From an uncultured Hymenobacter sp. (GTDB lineage: Bacteria; Bacteroidota; Bacteroidia; Cytophagales; Hymenobacteraceae), in NCBI GenBank assembly GCA_913776615.1, contig CAJYPK010000059.1:1-64000 (forward strand): a DNA stretch of 64,000 nucleotides, in the 5' to 3' direction. The notes below the pieces were generated by a model. The model did not search any database. It was given only the letters and a program-made list of their open reading frames with translations, and was not told the origin of the DNA. The position numbers and the translations under genes were made by a program. Positions 60,222 through 64,000 of the stretch are shown here, in pieces (within the stretch, counting starts at the first letter, position 1; every line of letters starts with the position of its first letter).

Positions 60222-60250
60222 TTTCCCGGTGCTAAGCCGGAGTACCAGTC

Positions 60251-61282
60251 TTGATTTCTGACTCATCTTGCCCCGATGTCGCCATTGTAATTCTGAATTA
60301 CAATGGCGAACATTTTTTGCGGCAGTTCCTGCCCGGCGTGCTGGCCCATTCGGCGGGCGCCCGCGTAGTAGTGGCCGATAATGCCTCCAACGACGACTCG
60401 GTACCGTGGCTGCGTCAGTGCTACCCGCAGGTAGAGCTGCTTATTTTTGAAGAAAACCTAGGCTTCTGCGAAGGCTACAATCACGCGCTGGCCCAGCTCG
60501 ACAGCCCGTTTTTCGTGCTGCTCAACTCCGACGTGGCCGTGCAGCCCGGCTGGCTTCCCCCCCTGCGCCAATTGCTGATCGACCGCCCCCGGGCCGCCGC
60601 CGCTCAGCCCAAGATCTTGGCCTTCAGCGATCCCACTCTCTTCGAATACGCCGGGGGCGGGGGCGGCTACCTCGACCGACTGGCTTATCCCTTCTGCCGG
60701 GGCCGCCTCTTCGACACCCTGGAAGCCGACCAGGGCCAGTACGACGACCCGCGCCCGGTGGCCTGGGCCAGCGGCGCCTGCTGCCTCGTGCGGGCCAGCG
60801 CGTGGCGCGAGCTCGGTGGCCTGGAACCCGCTTTTTTTGCCCACATGGAGGAAATAGATTTCTGCTGGCGGGCGCAAAACGCGGGCTACGAAATCTGGTA
60901 CGTGGGCGGAGCCAGCGCAGTGCACCACGTGGGCGGCGGCACCCTACCCAAATCCAGCCCCCGCAAAACGTACCTCAATTTCCGCAACGGGCTGGCGCTA
61001 CTTTATAAAAACTCGGCCCCCGGCGAGCTGACCGGCGCTTTTTTGCTGCGGCTACTGCTCGACTGGGTAGCCGGCCTGCGCTTTTTGCTGGCCCGTAACT
61101 GGCCCGAGGCCCAGGCAGTTGGTCGGGCGCACCTGCATTTTTTCCAGAAAATTGGCTATTGGCGCGAGCGTCGCCGATTGGCCCGGCCGCGCCTGGTGGT
61201 AAGCCAGCGGGCGGGCACCTACGCGGGCAGCATCGTATGGGCATACTTTGCCCGAGGCAAAAAGTACTTCAACCAGCTGTAG
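60251..61282 (+). CDS. Family 2 glycosyltransferase (rhamnosyltransferase-like)
   Basis: A 343-aa GT2 enzyme. Motifs: VAIVILNYNGEHFLRQFLPG, VVVADNASNDDSVPWL, NSDVAVQPGWLPPL, PVAWASGACCLVRASAWREL, and EEIDFCWRAQNAGYEIWYV with the ED/ExxDxxxR acidic cluster. The C-terminal segment (KTYLNFRNGLALLYKN) is typical of the LPS/capsule rhamnosyltransferase-like branch. The start is TTG at 60251, 29 bp after ybaB. The R4 repeat supplies the TAG stop, so the C-terminus ends at the repeat border. Confidence 0.85.
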   Translation: MISDSSCPDVAIVILNYNGEHFLRQFLPGVLAHSAGARVVVADNASNDDSVPWLRQCYPQVELLIFEENLGFCEGYNHALAQLDSPFFVLLNSDVAVQPGWLPPLRQLLIDRPRAAAAQPKILAFSDPTLFEYAGGGGGYLDRLAYPFCRGRLFDTLEADQGQYDDPRPVAWASGACCLVRASAWRELGGLEPAFFAHMEEIDFCWRAQNAGYEIWYVGGASAVHHVGGGTLPKSSPRKTYLNFRNGLALLYKNSAPGELTGAFLLRLLLDWVAGLRFLLARNWPEAQAVGRAHLHFFQKIGYWRERRRLARPRLVVSQRAGTYAGSIVWAYFARGKKYFNQL

Positions 61283-61351
61283 GGTAAGCTTTAGCTTGTC
61301 TAACGTTAGGTAAGCGCCACCGGACGCCGGGCAAGCTAAAGCTTACCCTAC
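61279..61351. repeat. Dispersed palindromic repeat R4, copy 3
   Basis: Same ends as at 20696 and 27162, with a partly different centre (GTCTAACGTTAGGTAAG). It gives the TAG stop of the glycosyltransferase gene and lies just 5 bp beyond the 3' end of the PspC gene. Confidence 0.85.
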
Positions 61352-61355
61352 AGGC

Positions 61356-61574
61356 TTACAAATCCCAGACCGTACTGCGCTGCTGGCGCCAGGCCCGGCG
61401 GATATTCATCCAAAACACCCCGGCGAAATACAGCACGATGGGCGAGCCGAAGGTGAAAAACGAGGCGTAGACAAACGAGAGCCGGATGCTGCGCGTACTA
61501 AAGCCCCAGCGCTGCCCCAGCGCCGAGCACAGCCCGAAAGACTGCGATTCGATAAAGTCGGTAAGGCGGTGCAT
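61356..61574 (-). CDS. PspC-domain membrane protein, 72 aa
   Basis: A short PspC-type protein. It reads MHRLTDFIESQSFGLCSALGQ, then RWGFSTRSIRLSFVYASFFTF and a transmembrane helix (GSPIVLYFAGVFWMNI), closing with a basic tail. PspC proteins sense or stabilise the envelope in the phage-shock response, here without other psp genes. The ATG at 61574 begins the conserved domain; a 22-residue upstream extension is unlikely. Convergent with the glycosyltransferase. Confidence 0.8.
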   Translation of the reverse strand: MHRLTDFIESQSFGLCSALGQRWGFSTRSIRLSFVYASFFTFGSPIVLYFAGVFWMNIRRAWRQQRSTVWDL

Positions 61575-61719
61575 AAAACGGGGGATGTGAGCGGCGCGGT
61601 GCAACTTTGCCGGGCCAAGATACAACCCAACCGTCGGCAAACGTTAGGGACCGTCTTACGTTAAGGCGCGGGCCGGGTTACGGGCCGGCCCGCGTTGTCC
61701 GCCGTCAATTTTCTTCAAT

Positions 61720-63534
61720 TTGCGTTTATTATCAATAAGTAAGCTCCTCGGTGCGGGCCTGCTGCTGGCGGGCCTGCTCAGCGGCTGCTCCCCGCTGCCC
61801 AAGATGCTGCAAGCGGCCGAAACCGGCCGCCGCGTGAGCGTGGAGCCCGCGCCGCTCACGGCCGTGGGCGAGTCGGTGCCCTTCGAGGCTACGGCCCGCG
61901 TGGCCAGCCGCCACCTGCGCAAGGGGGCCGTGTACGAGGTACTGCTCACGTATAAATACGACCACGACCTGCGCCTCGACACCGTGGGCCGCATCTCCTT
62001 TGCCCAGGGCGATTTCACTTACGACGACTCGGTGAAGGGCCGCCTCGTGAGCCGCCACCGCTTTACCATTCCCAATTCGCCGCGCCGCTCGCCGGGCCAG
62101 CTCATGGCCCGCGGCCAAGTGCGCGAGCTGAAGCCCAAGGGCCGGGTGCTAACGGCCAAAACCGAAACCCTGGTGGCCCGCGGCATTGCCGACCCCGCCC
62201 GCCGCGTCATCATCGAGGATACGCTGCTGGCCCTGCTGCCCGAGCACATCAGCAACGTAATGAGCGGCACCCGCATCCTGCCCCTGTATTTTGATCAGGG
62301 CCAGTGGTTTATCCGCTCCAGCCTGGGCACCAATATCGCGGCGCTGGAAGACCTCATCGACCAGAATCAGCACACCCAGCGGGTGCTTATCGCGGCCGGG
62401 CACTCGCCCGATTCGCTCGATGCCCACAAGCCCCAGCTGGCCAGCAAGCGCGTGAAAATGCTGCTGTACTACTACAAGCAGCGGGTCAAGAATTTCTCGT
62501 ATCTCAATAAGGTCGAGAATATTACCTTCGACACGCTGGCCTACCGCAACAGCTGGGAGCTGCTGCTCAACCAAGTGCAAAACTCGGTGCTCAAGCCCGC
62601 GCAGCAAGACTCGGTGGTGGGCATCATCAACGATACGCGCGGCAGCTTTGCCCAGAAGGAGCGGGCGCTGCACAAGCTCAGCTACTTCGATTACCTGGAA
62701 GACTACATTTACCCGGTGCTGCGCTGGGGTACCGTGGCCGTGACGTACACCGCGCCGCCGCGCTACGACTCGGAGGTGTACATTCTGAGCAAGAAAATCC
62801 TCGAAAAGGAGGCCGACATCGACGCCCTCACGCCCGAGGAGTTGCGCTACTCGGCCGCGCTCACGCCCCTGCTGGCCGAGAAGCAGCGCATCTACGAGCT
62901 GGCCGCCGCCAGCACGGCCCGCTGGGAGGCATTTTACAACCTGGGCACGGTACTGGCCCTGCGCGCCGCCAAGGAGCCGACGCTACGCGTGCAGCAGAAC
63001 TACTACCACCGGGCGGCCGTCAATTTTACCCTCGCCGCCCACCGCCACCCCACGGCCGAGCTGTTTTACCGCGCCGCCTCGGCCCACCACCACGCCCAGG
63101 AGCGTCTGGAGGCCTTGCAGGATTACGACTACGCCATCAAGCTGGGCGGCCCGCGCAGCATGCTCCGCAAGGTCTTTTCCGACAAGGCGGCGCTGGAAAT
63201 CCAGGTGGGCCAGCCCGAGCAGGCACTCACCAGCCTGCGCCTGGCCGGCCCGAGCTACCAGAACTACATGAACCAGGCGCTGCTGCTCGTGCAGCGCGGG
63301 GCCTACGACGCGGCCACCGCCCAGTACCGCCTGGCCCTCGACCTGCGCCCCCAGGCCGCCGACCCGCACTACGGCCTGGCCGTAGCCGCCGCCCGCCGCC
63401 ACGACGAAGCCACGCTGGCCAGCGAGCTACGCCAGGCCGTGCGCCTCAACCACGACCTGGCCACCCAGGCCGTGGAAGACCTGGAGTTTCTGGACTACGT
63501 GCAGGGCAAGGCTTTCCGCGAAGCGCTGAAGTAG
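61720..63534 (+). CDS. Lipoprotein with TPR-type C-terminal repeats, 604 aa
   Basis: Lipobox LLSGC with Cys23 as the lipid site. The middle part (about 30-300) has a beta-rich segment with KGRVLTAKTETLVARG and the pattern LPLYFDQGQWFIRSSLGTNI. The C-terminal third (about 400-600) shows TPR-like helices, e.g. AELFYRAASAHHHAQERLEAL and YDAATAQYRLALDLRPQAADP. Start is a TTG at 61720 directly before the signal peptide. It looks like an envelope scaffold or assembly protein; no family name is certain. Monocistronic. Confidence 0.75.
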   Translation: MRLLSISKLLGAGLLLAGLLSGCSPLPKMLQAAETGRRVSVEPAPLTAVGESVPFEATARVASRHLRKGAVYEVLLTYKYDHDLRLDTVGRISFAQGDFTYDDSVKGRLVSRHRFTIPNSPRRSPGQLMARGQVRELKPKGRVLTAKTETLVARGIADPARRVIIEDTLLALLPEHISNVMSGTRILPLYFDQGQWFIRSSLGTNIAALEDLIDQNQHTQRVLIAAGHSPDSLDAHKPQLASKRVKMLLYYYKQRVKNFSYLNKVENITFDTLAYRNSWELLLNQVQNSVLKPAQQDSVVGIINDTRGSFAQKERALHKLSYFDYLEDYIYPVLRWGTVAVTYTAPPRYDSEVYILSKKILEKEADIDALTPEELRYSAALTPLLAEKQRIYELAAASTARWEAFYNLGTVLALRAAKEPTLRVQQNYYHRAAVNFTLAAHRHPTAELFYRAASAHHHAQERLEALQDYDYAIKLGGPRSMLRKVFSDKAALEIQVGQPEQALTSLRLAGPSYQNYMNQALLLVQRGAYDAATAQYRLALDLRPQAADPHYGLAVAAARRHDEATLASELRQAVRLNHDLATQAVEDLEFLDYVQGKAFREALK

Positions 63535-63609
63535 GCTGACAATTGCTTGTCAGGCACGCTACTTTCATCAATCTGCTTTTTATCTACTTTTTAAGTATAC
63601 CAACTCACT

Positions 63610-63706
63610 ACTGTCATACTGAGCTTGCCGAAGCATCTCGCGTGCTTCACTAATCTTCTCGTTGAATGAAGCGAGCGAGATGCTTCGGCAAGCTCAGCAT
63701 GACAGT
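63610..63706. repeat. Dispersed palindromic repeat R1, copy 3
   Basis: Arms ACTGTCATACTGAGCTTGCC and its near complement around the AAGCATCTCGC/GCGAGATGCTT core, as at 2901-2985, sitting between the TPR lipoprotein and the last small gene. Confidence 0.75.
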
Positions 63707-63826
63707 AGTTTTACTTTTAAGTAGTTGAATTACCTACCGCTTGCTGAGCAAGTAGCAGCTAATCGGCTTCGCCGCAAGCGCGTTTCGGTAGTCCCCACTG
63801 GCCAGACGGTAGCCCTTGAAAAAGGG

Positions 63827-63882
63827 AAACCCCGGCTGCGGACACAGACCGGGGTTTCGATGCGGGGTTCTCAGAAAACCCT
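63827..63882 (+). promoter_or_regulatory. Two-hairpin leader of the last small gene
   Basis: Hairpin 1: AAACCCCGG/CCGGGGTTT, 63827-63857. Hairpin 2: GGGTT/AACCC, 63865-63882. They are preceded by a small CCCTT/AAGGG stem and followed by a pyrimidine-rich gap to the ATG at 63897. The order matches the leader at 30301-30356. A regulatory role is inferred. Confidence 0.4.
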
Positions 63883-63896
63883 CACATCATCTCCAA

Positions 63897-64000
63897 ATGA
63901 CAAGGGACAAAACGCATAAACTATGGCAGGCAGTCTGGAAGGCTGTTTTGCTGGGGTTCGTGAGCGGATTAGGCAAGGCCGCGGGCCTCGCGCTGCTGGC
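63897..64000 (+). CDS. Start of a small basic membrane protein, cut by the window end
   Basis: The first 34 codons read MTRDKTHKLWQAVWKAVLLG and then FVSGLGKAAGLALLA, a basic and tryptophan-containing N-terminus followed by a hydrophobic segment; the rest lies beyond the window. The layout resembles the 44-aa protein at 30373, and both have a two-hairpin leader. Sequence identity between them is low, so homology is not established. Start chosen by the leader and by the absence of earlier in-frame stops being informative. Confidence 0.45.
   Translation, partial: MTRDKTHKLWQAVWKAVLLGFVSGLGKAAGLALL

Overview
The window looks like chromosome of a high-GC member of the Bacteroidota, most likely Hymenobacter or a close relative. 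The evidence is a T9SS/gliding-type C-terminal domain protein, a PID-CTERM-type sorting signal, a TonB-dependent barrel with an N-terminal carboxypeptidase-regulatory-like domain, several TAnnTTTG promoter boxes (the Bacteroidota -7 element), leaders without Shine-Dalgarno sequences, and many hairpin repeats between genes. No rRNA, tRNA, CRISPR array or intact insertion sequence was recognised. Identifications come from reading motifs by eye; no database search was run.

Layout. 1-13 kb: secreted type I pullulanase, monohaem cytochrome c, a glycosyltransferase/flippase pair, ruvC, two tandem secreted CarboxypepD_reg-like paralogues, a hybrid histidine kinase convergent with a LytTR regulator, a PhzF-family protein and a cold-shock protein. 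13-31 kb: a Rof-like Rho antiterminator, a secreted coiled-coil protein, a spore-photoproduct-lyase-type radical SAM enzyme, a CatB-type acetyltransferase, a 2'-5' RNA ligase family protein, a BLUF photoreceptor, mqo, pncA, a GH43 lipoprotein, a GNAT protein, a thioredoxin-like protein, an AraC regulator, DUF983, MBL-fold, YebC/PmpR and M28 peptidase genes. 31-47 kb: DUF1810, an M1-like metalloprotein, the TonB-dependent barrel, then a minus-strand operon with a CxxCH protein, a GH31 enzyme resembling alpha-1,4-glucan lyase and a starch-binding-domain-like protein, followed by hisS.

47.1-53.5 kb holds the most interesting locus, a more AT-rich, minus-strand, bacteriocin-like operon. Two adjacent short genes (53206-53370 and 52993-53160) encode 54- and 55-residue peptides. 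Both have 15-residue double-glycine leaders, two cysteines and very hydrophobic, net-neutral cores. A promoter with a 20-bp spacer precedes them and a hairpin follows. Downstream in the same direction lie an ABC ATPase, a polytopic permease-like protein, a second polytopic membrane protein, a membrane-anchored CxxC thioredoxin-like protein and a C39-peptidase ABC exporter. Together these read as precursor, disulfide handling, leader removal with export, and possibly self-protection by the second ABC system. No membrane-fusion (HlyD) gene is present.

53.9-64 kb: a histidine/aromatic ammonia-lyase family protein that has lost the MIO serine and other catalytic residues, a gliding-motility C-terminal-domain adhesin-like protein, a phosphoglucose-isomerase-family protein, a PID-CTERM-like peptide, YbaB/EbfC, a family-2 glycosyltransferase, a PspC-domain protein, a TPR lipoprotein, and the start of a small basic membrane protein cut by the window end. 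Four families of dispersed palindromic repeats are interspersed. One of them contributes the stop codon of three different genes.
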